Below, piece after piece: positions 8,501 through 15,687 of a stretch of 52,148 bases of DNA (the stretch's first letter is position 1; each line of letters begins with the position of its first letter). The notes beneath the pieces were generated by a model. It searched no databases. It saw only the letters and a list, made by a program, of their open reading frames with translations, and was not told the DNA's origin. The stretch is from Elusimicrobiota bacterium (GTDB lineage: Bacteria > Elusimicrobiota > Elusimicrobia > UBA1565 > UBA9628), in contig JACQPG010000056.1 in the NCBI GenBank assembly GCA_016207665.1, forward strand, positions 1-52,148, written 5' to 3'. Both the position numbers and the translations under genes were made by a program.

Positions 8501-11072
8501 AGGTCCAGCCGATGTCCTCGGCCGGCTGGAGAAGCCCGTCCCGATTGGCGTCCTCATTGTCGAGGCTGCCGTCCGCGTCGGCGTCCTCGTTGACCCCGCC
8601 CAGATGGAAATTGATCTCGTTGTTGGAGTTGTCGCCCAGCATAACGACCTCGAGCAGGGTCTTTTGCGAGAAATCCACCCCGGAGATCGAGAAGGGATAG
8701 ATGATCGACGCTTCGTCGGTCGGCACGCCTCCCGTGTAGTTGTAATTGAATTGGAGCACCTTCTGGGTTTCCTGGGAGCTGGCCGGGGCGCGGGGGTTGA
8801 TGTCGAGCACGCGCACGTCCTCGGTGTTGAGGCTCAGTTGCGCCGGGTCGGCCGGGACGTTGTCGGGGTTGGAGGCGATGAACCAGCTTTGATGGAGAGT
8901 GCTGGCGATCTCCTCCTGGCGTATGCCCTCCATGTTGTCGATCAGGGCGTAGGCGTTCAAATTGAGCTTCTGCCGGCTCTGGGCCAACTCCGTCGCCATG
9001 GAGGTGATCTTGAATCCGCCGAACAGGGGTATGTTGGTGAGCTTGGCGTCCATGTCATAGACCAGCAGGCTGCGCGACAGCTCCGTGACGCTGGGCACGT
9101 TCTGGGCCTTGGCCCCGGTCTGATAGAGAAGCGTCGTGCCCAGGCCGAAATGCTCGTTGAAGTCATAGGACACCCGCGTGCCCAGCAGCGATTCCTCGGA
9201 GAGACCCGCGAAGGGGGCCACCTCGAAGGCGATGTTGATCTCCGATTGCGAGCGTATCCGGTCCTCGTTGAAGAAGGTCAGGAAGCCCGCCTCGTAATCG
9301 ATGAAATAGTCCACGTTGCGGTTGAGCTTGACTCCGTCCAAGGTCACGATTTCGCTCTGAGGCACCAGGTTCGGCTCGAGGAAAAAGGTCTTGAAGCGGA
9401 AGCTGTATTCCACGTGTATGATGCGCTTTTGGATGGGGGTGGGCGCGTAGACCTCCGGGTCGACCGTGGAGCTGTCGCCCGCCACCGCGAACGGCCGTTC
9501 CAACTGGAAAGTGCCGTTTTCGAAATCCACGAAGATGGTCTCCGGATATTTTTGCAGCGGATTGAGCGAGGGGCCCACCTCGTTGCGCTGAAGGTCCAGC
9601 ACCCTGAGGATGAAGTTGCCGCGGCCGTTGTCGCGCACGATCTGCGTCTGGCCGATGGAGTAGAAGGTCTTGAGCTCCCGGGCGTGGGCGGCCTCGCTCG
9701 AGACCGCGATCGGCAGGTCCGAGGGGGTCTTGATCAGGCGCAGGGCGTTGACGCAGGCAGGTCCGGGGACGCAGGCCGCCGTCGAGGTAGTGGAGGTCTG
9801 CACCGTGATGGAGTTGCCGCTGGCGTCGACGAAGTCGACGGCCACGACGAATTGGGGCTGTAGCTGGTTGCGGAAGGAGATGATTCCCTTGGCGTAGTCG
9901 ATGGTATAGTCCTGGCCGGGTATCATCTGCGAGAAGGTGCCGGTGAAGCTGGAGCCCTGTACGGCCAGGTCGTTGACCGTCAGGCTCACGTCATTGACGT
10001 TGATCTGGCCGGGGATCTGCCGCGACAAGAAGACGCGCTCGGTCCCGGACTGGATCGGCAGGCGGGCCGAATTGCCGAAGGTGATGTCATAGTGCTGCCT
10101 GCGGACATGGTCGATGTCCTTCAGGTCCACGGTGACGAACTGGGTGTTGCCGAAGAATTGCTTGGACTTGGTCGTGCCCTTGGTGCGGCTGCCGATGAAG
10201 GAGCCCTTGAAGCCCTTGTACTTGACGTCGGCCCTGATGCCGAAGAGCTGCTTGTTGTAAGAGACGAACTCGGTGGGAGGCAGGGAGAGGTCGATGTCGC
10301 CGAAGGAGACGTTCTGGATGACCTCGTTGGGATCGCCCGTATAGACCACCGAGATGTCCTGCTTGTTGGGCTTGGTGTCGTCGTAGTCCACGTTGACCGT
10401 GATCTTGGGACCCACCTTGCCCTGCATGCGCAGCTGCAGCTGCTGGTTGATCTCGAGGAGATTGGTGGACGCCGGGCGGCCGGTCTTGGCTTGGTCTTGG
10501 AGAAAGCGCTTCTCGGAGAACTGGAACCCGATCACCTTGCGGCCCGTCACCGACAAGCTGGTGCCATAGGCCGGCAATTCCACCTCGGGAGGCGGAGGCT
10601 TGGGGGCTTCGGACGAGATGGCCACCGGCTCGGTCTTGACATAGGGAACGAAGGTCTCGGTGGGGATGAAACCCTGCTCGATGTGCGAGCGCATGCTGAG
10701 CCAGCGCTCCCGGCTGTAGGAAATGGGGCGCGCCAGGTCCTTCTGGAACTCCACGAAATCCCGTCCCTTTGGGGCTTGGGTCGACGCCGCGACCGACTCC
10801 CGTTCCAGTATCTTCCCGGCGTCGGGCCGTTCCAGGAGAAGGAATCGGCCCTCCACAGGAGCCAGTATCATGGGCGCGTCGGAATCGAGGGCTGAAGGGG
10901 ACGGTTCTTGTTCCGGGGCCGGCTCCGGCTCGGGCCGTTCGGGCTGCGGCGTTTCCTGCACCCCGAAATCAGGATCGTAGGGAGCGGTGAAGGCGCAGTC
11001 GGCTCTAGGCGCGATCGAAAAAATGACGAGAGCGGCCCATCCTGGAACCCGCAGCAGCTGTCTTGATCGCAA
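5505..11072 (-). CDS. sprA: SprA/Sov-like giant outer-membrane beta-barrel protein
   Basis: 1855 residues. A Sec signal peptide (about 1-26) is followed by a Pro/Glu-rich linker (about 35-60), then a long run of alternating beta strands to a C-terminal Phe (TTLTFQF), as in outer-membrane barrels. SprA signatures follow the family order: GDPNEVIQNVSFGDIDLSL with QLFGIRADVKYKGFKGSFIG (about 245-295), GQDYTIDYAKGIISFRN (about 385), and DGVKLNRNVDYFIDYEAGFL with INIAFEVAPF (about 580-620). An insert at about 825-895 has EF-hand or dockerin-like Asp repeats (DADADGSLDNEDANRDG, DSEDLNLNGRLD). In Bacteroidota SprA is the type IX secretion translocon pore and is about 2400 residues, so this copy is shorter. 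The start is TTG at 11072 with no well-spaced Shine-Dalgarno sequence; no in-frame ATG or GTG is near. A receiver gene follows 2 bases downstream. Confidence 0.87.
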   Translation of the reverse strand: MRSRQLLRVPGWAALVIFSIAPRADCAFTAPYDPDFGVQETPQPERPEPEPAPEQEPSPSALDSDAPMILAPVEGRFLLLERPDAGKILERESVAASTQAPKGRDFVEFQKDLARPISYSRERWLSMRSHIEQGFIPTETFVPYVKTEPVAISSEAPKPPPPEVELPAYGTSLSVTGRKVIGFQFSEKRFLQDQAKTGRPASTNLLEINQQLQLRMQGKVGPKITVNVDYDDTKPNKQDISVVYTGDPNEVIQNVSFGDIDLSLPPTEFVSYNKQLFGIRADVKYKGFKGSFIGSRTKGTTKSKQFFGNTQFVTVDLKDIDHVRRQHYDITFGNSARLPIQSGTERVFLSRQIPGQINVNDVSLTVNDLAVQGSSFTGTFSQMIPGQDYTIDYAKGIISFRNQLQPQFVVAVDFVDASGNSITVQTSTTSTAACVPGPACVNALRLIKTPSDLPIAVSSEAAHARELKTFYSIGQTQIVRDNGRGNFILRVLDLQRNEVGPSLNPLQKYPETIFVDFENGTFQLERPFAVAGDSSTVDPEVYAPTPIQKRIIHVEYSFRFKTFFLEPNLVPQSEIVTLDGVKLNRNVDYFIDYEAGFLTFFNEDRIRSQSEINIAFEVAPFAGLSEESLLGTRVSYDFNEHFGLGTTLLYQTGAKAQNVPSVTELSRSLLVYDMDAKLTNIPLFGGFKITSMATELAQSRQKLNLNAYALIDNMEGIRQEEIASTLHQSWFIASNPDNVPADPAQLSLNTEDVRVLDINPRAPASSQETQKVLQFNYNYTGGVPTDEASIIYPFSISGVDFSQKTLLEVVMLGDNSNNEINFHLGGVNEDADADGSLDNEDANRDGLLQPAEDIGWTYDPAGRGSQPQGSGNGRIDSEDLNLNGRLDAQDFTGGDFGYIPDANNPNNNQLFNATNRTTHTVIDFGSGASGNNAGWKTFQIPLNISTATASRWTAIKQIRISVRQRGGGATSGTLKFARIAVVGNTWQRGQNFDPSNNAPPPAGTNPTLTVTPVNNVDNPDYIPIFNAGGEATQAFNDLYGSVSNLQKQSNTKNLQEQALQFDFSGLSSGAVVTTKRLFSRAIDISQHRYFNFLVFGNAQVPVGSDPCLAPANCSDHVFFLRVGNDTAFFEVQVPLNFVGWRKIQVRQGDRNDDSIADTWEIGTPGTVVVSSGNPSLQQVASVVAGIRQTGTGSNTQGRVYLNELHLSEPVTRVGNARKLDVNFEMAGWATFGAKYREVDRNFQTPTSVVSNQDNRQDSAYLNFTRISFLPMTFNLARTITETPSTVQTGDLSNLVNLLQQGKVTTWTGSAQGNFSLGAYPRLGLSHTRNRTEYDLLTRLDDRKTYSGTLQYGVPLDFRLIPKTVDLTYSHTRFDVSFESLQARKFPGNFNTNEYTNSVGARLSFVPWSGSSLNPNYSLTRVTEKRSDFTGPEEKRLSYPKSQSQTAGFTSNYRLLSWLNPQLNYSIDTLENNILNVSTFVVQSSTYVFGVGDIKTINRSGNGSVSLPITIGEIFRATKLFRSLTIISGYQLQDGDVWNNVERGLNTMTSLWIRAPLRPSNPVATRASQTLRDTINSTQRWSPLENYDLPGRWSALRTVSLSNNFVKTFQRTEQTGTLSRTISTTFPDAVANISQLERLWRAERWMSSTQMNFKYASHKTETVGQTLSRDHSFGTDLRTIIIRRFDTLLSYNNRASTNRDLRVEANTQKTAHEDATAQVTFDMGNFRFTPKTDYSHDTTTLGTGVKTQDLTVITPSVLVRADLALPRGLMLPGSARPILFSNRIIWTTTLSLANRRSPVTIADNSRLFSLNTSGDYEIAKNLRMTLNGAMSRLWHKFLKEEDFVSYQFGTTLTFQF

Positions 11073-11088
11073 TTGAAATACCGAACTC

Positions 11089-11104
11089 GCGCTCCAGGGA
11101 GCGC
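11089..11104 (-). promoter_or_regulatory. hairpin in the leader of the SprA-like gene
   Basis: GCGCTCC and GGAGCGC form a 7-base-pair stem with a 2-base loop (or 6 pairs with a 4-base loop) about 17 bases before the TTG start. The right arm, as read on the - strand, holds the only GGAG of the leader, so the stem would hide it. Whether it controls translation is inference. Confidence 0.35.
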
Positions 11105-11137
11105 TTAAGATACGCGGTTGTTACGTACGCGCGCGGA

Positions 11138-11166
11138 AGTTTAACAGGGCTCTATTATAGTGTCAA
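11138..11166 (-). promoter_or_regulatory. sigma70-type promoter for the SprA-like gene
   Basis: Reading the - strand, a perfect TTGACA (-35; 11166-11161) is followed by 17 bases and TAAACT (-10; 11143-11138). A TATAAT also sits inside the spacer (11159-11154), and TTGTGA lies 15 bases before that box, so a second overlapping promoter is possible. The predicted transcript start, near 11131, gives a leader of about 58 bases that contains the hairpin at 11089-11104. Confidence 0.6.
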
Positions 11167-11224
11167 CCCGAGCTTCACAAAAAGTTCATTAGCACATCAA
11201 GCGATTTATTAGCGAACTCCAGGC

Positions 11225-11233
11225 TGCTATACT
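11225..11233 (+). promoter_or_regulatory. extended -10 promoter ending 6 bases before a start codon
   Basis: TGC plus TATACT forms an extended -10 element; the box (11228-11233) ends 6 bases before the ATG at 11240. No Shine-Dalgarno sequence fits. A transcript from this box would start at or beside the ATG. Two ATTAGC copies, 20 bases apart (11188-11193 and 11208-11213), lie just upstream and could be an operator. Confidence 0.5.
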
Positions 11234-11239
11234 TGGTGT

Positions 11240-12865
11240 ATGGTGACAAAGATGTTCAGCCAAGCCTTGCTGTCGGCGCTTTGCCTTTCTGGCGCGGCGG
11301 CCCAGGAAGCCGAGCCCAAGGGGCTTTTGGAGCGCTTTCCCCGCGAGCCCCTGATCAACGAGATCGTGTTCTTCAAGCCGGTCTCGGGCCATCATTTCAA
11401 CGAGCAGGCCGGGGCGGATTGCGGCGGAGGACGGAGGCTCGAGTCCGGGGAGAAGGCCGTGCGCTGCCAGTACGGCAAGCCCGGCCGAGTCGAAGCCAAG
11501 CTGTACGTTTGCGACGACGCCAAGACCTTCTGCCGCCAGGAAAAGGCCGAGCTGCGCGTCGGCGGCTCCGCCGCCAAAGGACAATACTCGGAGCATCCCC
11601 GGAAAATTTCTCGCTCGCCCAACGTGGCCGCGCCGGGTTTCATCCAGAACGACGTCTCCAAGGCGCTCGAGCTGGCCAAGTCAAAAAAGTCTCCCATATT
11701 GATATTCTTCACCCAGCTTTATTGCCCGCCTTGCAATCTGTTCAAGGAGGTCACGCTCTCCGATGCCGCGTTCCAAAAGGAAACCGAGGAGTTGGTCAAG
11801 CTTCAAGTGGACTGGGACGTGGAGATTCCCGAGCGCTTGACCGGTCTCGAGGTTCCTTCCACCCCGGCTCTCTTGCTCGTCGACCGGGAGTTGCGCGAGA
11901 TCGGCCGTTTCGCCCGATTCAGCTCGCCGGAGCTCACTCTGCGGTGGATCAGGGAGCAGTCGGCGCTGGCCGATTCCCCGGTCGAAACCCTGGCCAAGAA
12001 GGAGAAGCGCTCCTTGGCCGAAGCCAAGAGACTGGGCCGTTGGTGGCATGAAAGAAAGGAGCACGAGAAGGCGGTCGCGGCGCTGGCCGCTTACAAGGAA
12101 TCGGACGCCGAGGCCGGGCTCTATCACGATTGGGCGGCGGCGCAATCGAAGAAGGGAGAGGATTATCTGCAGGCCGTGGGGCCGCTGGTCGGCAGGATCA
12201 CGGATTGCCAAAGCCATTATCCGTTGTGGAGGCTCATACCCGAGGAGAAAGACAAGGTCTCCGATAACTACTACGCGGGGGCTATCGAGATCATCCGGGG
12301 GGAATTGAGAAGGACGGAATCCGGAGGAGCCCGGCTCGATTGCCTGCTCAATAGAGCCTATTTGAACGAGATACTGGCCGGGGTGCGGATGCATCAAGGC
12401 GACAGGCGCTCGGCTAGAGCCGCCATCGAGGAGGCGGTGTCGGCCTATCAGGGCTTCCAGATCCACACGCCCCAAGGCCGCGGCAAGTCGCCCAAGGTCT
12501 ATCAAGCGATGGCTTGGTCCAGGATACAGGCCGGAGAAGGCGAGAAGCTCTATCACGAGCTCAAGGCCGAGGATCCGGCCAACTTTTCCTATGAGTATCT
12601 CCAAGCCTCGGAGCTCCTCGATCAGAAGCTCTATGAACGAGCCTTGGAGACGCTCGCCAAGGCCGAGGCGAAGGCCATGGGCAATAATTGGTTCAGGATC
12701 AAGCGGCTCAAGACCGAGATATTGGTCAAAGCGGGCCGCAAGGAAGAGGCCCGGCGGCATATCGCCCAAGCCCTGACGCAGGTCCGACTGCCGGCCTCTG
12801 AAACGAGCTCCGGCCAGCGTTTCGTGGGGGCCATGAGACGATTCGAGGCGGAGCTCGCCGATTAG
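11240..12865 (+). CDS. secreted thioredoxin-fold protein with TPR-like C-terminal half
   Basis: 541 residues. The signal peptide is at about 1-21 (LLSALCLSGAAAQ). A region of about 110 residues with several Cys (GADCGGG, VRCQYG, YVCDDAKTFCRQE) comes next. A thioredoxin-like domain (about 135-235) has the redox motif CPPC at 162-165 in FFTQLYCPPCNLFKE and the cis-Pro-type loop EVPSTPALLLVD. From about 270 to the end is helical and repeat-like, in the manner of TPRs (alternating AAL/AYQGFQ, ERALETLAKAEAKA). It is probably a periplasmic disulfide reductase, isomerase or holdase; the substrate is unknown. It is divergent from the SprA-like gene and may serve it. A second ATG lies 4 codons inside; the 11240 start is preferred because of its -10 box. 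Confidence 0.82.
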   Translation: MVTKMFSQALLSALCLSGAAAQEAEPKGLLERFPREPLINEIVFFKPVSGHHFNEQAGADCGGGRRLESGEKAVRCQYGKPGRVEAKLYVCDDAKTFCRQEKAELRVGGSAAKGQYSEHPRKISRSPNVAAPGFIQNDVSKALELAKSKKSPILIFFTQLYCPPCNLFKEVTLSDAAFQKETEELVKLQVDWDVEIPERLTGLEVPSTPALLLVDRELREIGRFARFSSPELTLRWIREQSALADSPVETLAKKEKRSLAEAKRLGRWWHERKEHEKAVAALAAYKESDAEAGLYHDWAAAQSKKGEDYLQAVGPLVGRITDCQSHYPLWRLIPEEKDKVSDNYYAGAIEIIRGELRRTESGGARLDCLLNRAYLNEILAGVRMHQGDRRSARAAIEEAVSAYQGFQIHTPQGRGKSPKVYQAMAWSRIQAGEGEKLYHELKAEDPANFSYEYLQASELLDQKLYERALETLAKAEAKAMGNNWFRIKRLKTEILVKAGRKEEARRHIAQALTQVRLPASETSSGQRFVGAMRRFEAELAD

Positions 12866-12920
12866 AGAATCGCAGCGCCCGGCCGCCGCGGCCCTTATCG
12901 CGATCCTGTTCTCCGGCCTC

Positions 12921-14615
12921 TTGGCCGGAGGATTGCGGGATCCCGTCATCGCCTCTATCGTCTCCTCGGGGTTATGGATCATCCTATTATTCTGCCCGGG
13001 AATTCCCTCCGCGGCGCTTCCCTGGATCCCCTGGCTGGCCTGGGCCGCGGTCTCGGCGCTGAGCTCGGAGCAGCCATGGAAGGGGCTCTATCCCTTGGCG
13101 CGCTGGAGCGGCGTGCTCCTGTTCTTCGCCCTGGCGCGCGGCTTGTGGGAGGAGCGCGAGAGACGATGGTGGTTTTGGGGCCTTTGCGCCGCGGGGGCGG
13201 TGCTCGGGCTTTCCGGTCTCTATACCGGATGGGAAAACCTAAAGCGCGGCGGCGGAGAGAACATGTATGGTCTGATCCCGCCCTACTACAATTACACCGC
13301 CTTCGTGGAGGCCGCGTTGGCGGCCAGCCTGATCGCGGCCCTGGCTCATCCGCGCGGGCCCAAGAAAGGTCGGCGCCTGGCCGGTTTCGCCCTCTTGGGC
13401 TTGATGCTGCTTCTCATCACCCTATCGCGCTCGCGCGGCGCGTTGCTGGCCGTGGCGGCCTCGGCCGCTTTGTTGTGGCTGCGCCGTTGGGACTGGCGCA
13501 GGCTTGCGGCGGGGCTAACGGCCTTCGCGGCCGCCGTGGCATTGGGGACGGGGCTGATGATGATACTCCAAGGGGCTTCCCCGGCCTATCTGCTGAAACT
13601 AGACCGGGTCTTTACCAGGCCGCAGCTTTGGGTGAGCGCGATCAGCGCCGCGGGAGATCATCCTTGGCTGGGAGAGGGGCTGGGGAATTTCGGGGCGGCC
13701 TTCTTGAGGCACAATTTTCCCTATGGAAGCGGATTCGCGCGCTATCAACTCGTCAGCCATCATGCGCATTCCGAACCGCTGCAGCTGGCGGTGGAGACGG
13801 GCTGGATCGGACTGTTTCTATTCCTGGCGGCCTTGTACTACTCTCGCCCCAAGCCGGCCTCGGGATATCTCTCGGAGTCCGCCTGGGCGGCTTGGGCGGC
13901 CATGTCCCTGCAATGCCTGGTCGATAATATGCTGCACTTGCCGGCCCTGGCCTTTCTCTATTTCGCGGCTCTGGCCTGCGCCAGGCCCGAGCCGGGCCGG
14001 ACTTGGCTCGGCAGGCCCTTCTGGTCCAAGGCCGTCGCCTTATCGGGCCTGAGCCTGTGCCTGGCCTCCACTCTGCCGGAGCGGCTGGCGGGCCGGCATC
14101 TGGACCGGGCCGCGAAGGAATTCGATCCGGGGGCGAAGGCGGAGCATCTCTCGAGGGCTCTGGAGATATTCCCTCTGGATGCCGGAGCTCGAGAGGATCT
14201 CTCGCGGGTCTATCTGAGCCTGGATCGATTGGATCTGGCGCTCTCGGAGATCGGCAAGGCGATCTCCTTGAGCCCGACCAACGCGGTGTTGCGCTGCCTT
14301 CGCGCCGATGTTTTGCGGCTGCTGGAGCGGGGTCCCGAGTCCTTGGAGGCGGCGGAACAGGCGCTGACTCTCGAACCCTATTATCTGCGAGCCAGGCTGC
14401 TCAAGGCCGAGGCCCTCGCCCGGTCCGGAGAGCGTCAGGCGGCCATCGCCGAATCGAGCCGCGCTCTCGGCTATAGATCGGAGATAGAGGCCCTCACCTT
14501 GGCCAGCGGTTATGCTCGGGCCTTGGCGGATTGGGATGAGGGCTTTTACGAGAGCGTCAAGCGGCTGACCGAGCCCCGGCGCCAAGGCTTTCGTAGGCGT
14601 CTTCGTAAGCCCTGA
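12921..14615 (+). CDS. O-antigen ligase/polymerase-like membrane protein with TPR tail
   Basis: 564 residues from the first conventional start (TTG 12921). About ten hydrophobic segments fill residues 1-390. The Wzy/WaaL-type loop is seen in GDHPWLGEGLGNFGAAF and HHAHSEPLQLAVETGWIGL. A soluble C-terminal part (about 400-540) carries TPR-like helix pairs (DALSEIGKAISLSPTNAVLR, SLEAAEQALTLEPYYLRAR). Proteins of this class join or polymerise lipid-linked glycan in the periplasm. The frame stays open upstream to 12837, and a hydrophobic run (PAAAALIAILFSGLL) begins before the TTG. The true start may be a rarer codon such as ATT at 12861, which overlaps the previous stop. The 3' end overlaps the convergent glycosyltransferase gene by 59 bases. 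Confidence 0.8.
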   Translation: MAGGLRDPVIASIVSSGLWIILLFCPGIPSAALPWIPWLAWAAVSALSSEQPWKGLYPLARWSGVLLFFALARGLWEERERRWWFWGLCAAGAVLGLSGLYTGWENLKRGGGENMYGLIPPYYNYTAFVEAALAASLIAALAHPRGPKKGRRLAGFALLGLMLLLITLSRSRGALLAVAASAALLWLRRWDWRRLAAGLTAFAAAVALGTGLMMILQGASPAYLLKLDRVFTRPQLWVSAISAAGDHPWLGEGLGNFGAAFLRHNFPYGSGFARYQLVSHHAHSEPLQLAVETGWIGLFLFLAALYYSRPKPASGYLSESAWAAWAAMSLQCLVDNMLHLPALAFLYFAALACARPEPGRTWLGRPFWSKAVALSGLSLCLASTLPERLAGRHLDRAAKEFDPGAKAEHLSRALEIFPLDAGAREDLSRVYLSLDRLDLALSEIGKAISLSPTNAVLRCLRADVLRLLERGPESLEAAEQALTLEPYYLRARLLKAEALARSGERQAAIAESSRALGYRSEIEALTLASGYARALADWDEGFYESVKRLTEPRRQGFRRRLRKP

Positions 14616-15687
14616 TCATTCTTTCCACGCTGAACGCCGAGGTCCTGGCCTTGGCGGCCTCACCCAGCCGTTGACGCAGCTCGAGACCCGAGGCGAGCTC
14701 CGAAATGCGGGCCGCCAAGGCCGTCGCGTCTCCGGCAGGCGCCAGCATCCCGCTCTTTCCGTCTTCGATGAGCTCCGGGACCCCATCGACCGCGCTGGCG
14801 ACGCAGGGCAGGCCCAAGGCCATCGCCTCCAGCAAGGCGTTGGGTAGCCCCTCCCACAAGGAGGGAAGGACGAATACATCCATGGCCGAAAGCCAGGGGC
14901 TCAGGTCCGATTTCTCGCCGGCCAGTATCACGCGGCCTTGAAGGCCCAGGGCCTTGATCCGGGCCTCTAGGTTCAACTGCTCCGGCCCTTGGCCTATGAT
15001 GATGCAGCGGCCGGCCAGGCGCGGCATTCTGGCGATGGCATCGATCAACACCCAATGAGCCTTCTGCGCGTCGAGCCTGCCGGCCGATCCGATCAGAAGC
15101 TCTCCGGAGGAAAGTCCCAACTCGCCTCGCAGCCGCTGGCGGAAAGCCGGATCGGCGGATTCTGGTTCCACTCCGTTATAGATCGTACGCACGCGCGCTT
15201 CCTGATAGCGCAGGCGGTCTATCATATAGCGGCGCGTGGCCTCGGACTCCGCCACGAGCAGGTCGTCGGCTCCCTTGAGCATGCCATCCAGAAGCAGGGT
15301 CAGCCTGGAACGGCTTCGGGGAGCGACTCGAGGCGAGCCGAGCAGGGCGAAGGATCGTCCGGAGAGCTTGGCGAGCCGGCTGAGCTGCATGGCCTGGAAC
15401 ATGATCGCGTGGACGATATCCGGTTTGAGCTCGTCGAGGGCCTGCAGCAGCCTTCGCCAGGTGGTCCAGGAGGGACACCCCCCCATGTCCAAGCTGGTCA
15501 CGGGGATGCCGAGCTCGCCTATCTTGCGCGCATAGGCCCCGGCGGGCTTGAGGCTGATCACCCCGGCGACCTGGAATTTTCGGCGGTCGACGCGGCTGGC
15601 CAGCAAGTGCAAAGTCTTTTCCGCCCCACCTAGCGTGGTGGAGGTGCTGACAAAGGCCAGCCTGGGCAGGGCCAGGCCGGCGCTCAA
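14557..15687 (-). CDS. GT4-family glycosyltransferase
   Basis: 376 residues with a GT-B fold. The N-terminal domain begins PRLAFVSTSTTLGGAEKTL, the nucleotide-free acceptor side with the GG-AE motif of GT4 enzymes. The C-terminal domain has GSAGRLDAQKAHWVLIDA and the donor-site motif EGLPNALLEAMALGLP (E-x7-E), typical of retaining sugar transferases. It adds a sugar to the lipid-linked glycan in the cytoplasm; the sugar is unknown. The chosen start is TTG 15687, which shares TTGA with the stop of the aminotransferase gene. An in-frame ATG at 15717 would add 10 residues and overlap that gene by 34 bases. It is the last gene of the operon, and its tail overlaps the convergent ligase gene. Confidence 0.88.
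   Translation of the reverse strand: MSAGLALPRLAFVSTSTTLGGAEKTLHLLASRVDRRKFQVAGVISLKPAGAYARKIGELGIPVTSLDMGGCPSWTTWRRLLQALDELKPDIVHAIMFQAMQLSRLAKLSGRSFALLGSPRVAPRSRSRLTLLLDGMLKGADDLLVAESEATRRYMIDRLRYQEARVRTIYNGVEPESADPAFRQRLRGELGLSSGELLIGSAGRLDAQKAHWVLIDAIARMPRLAGRCIIIGQGPEQLNLEARIKALGLQGRVILAGEKSDLSPWLSAMDVFVLPSLWEGLPNALLEAMALGLPCVASAVDGVPELIEDGKSGMLAPAGDATALAARISELASGLELRQRLGEAAKARTSAFSVERMIRAYEDAYESLGAGARSAA

Noticed and set aside
7458-9863. 801-codon open frame on the + strand, opposite the SprA-like gene
   Set aside because: Its codons mirror the - strand gene; the product is rich in Val/Gly/Arg with no motif, signal or start site. It is a GC-rich antisense shadow.
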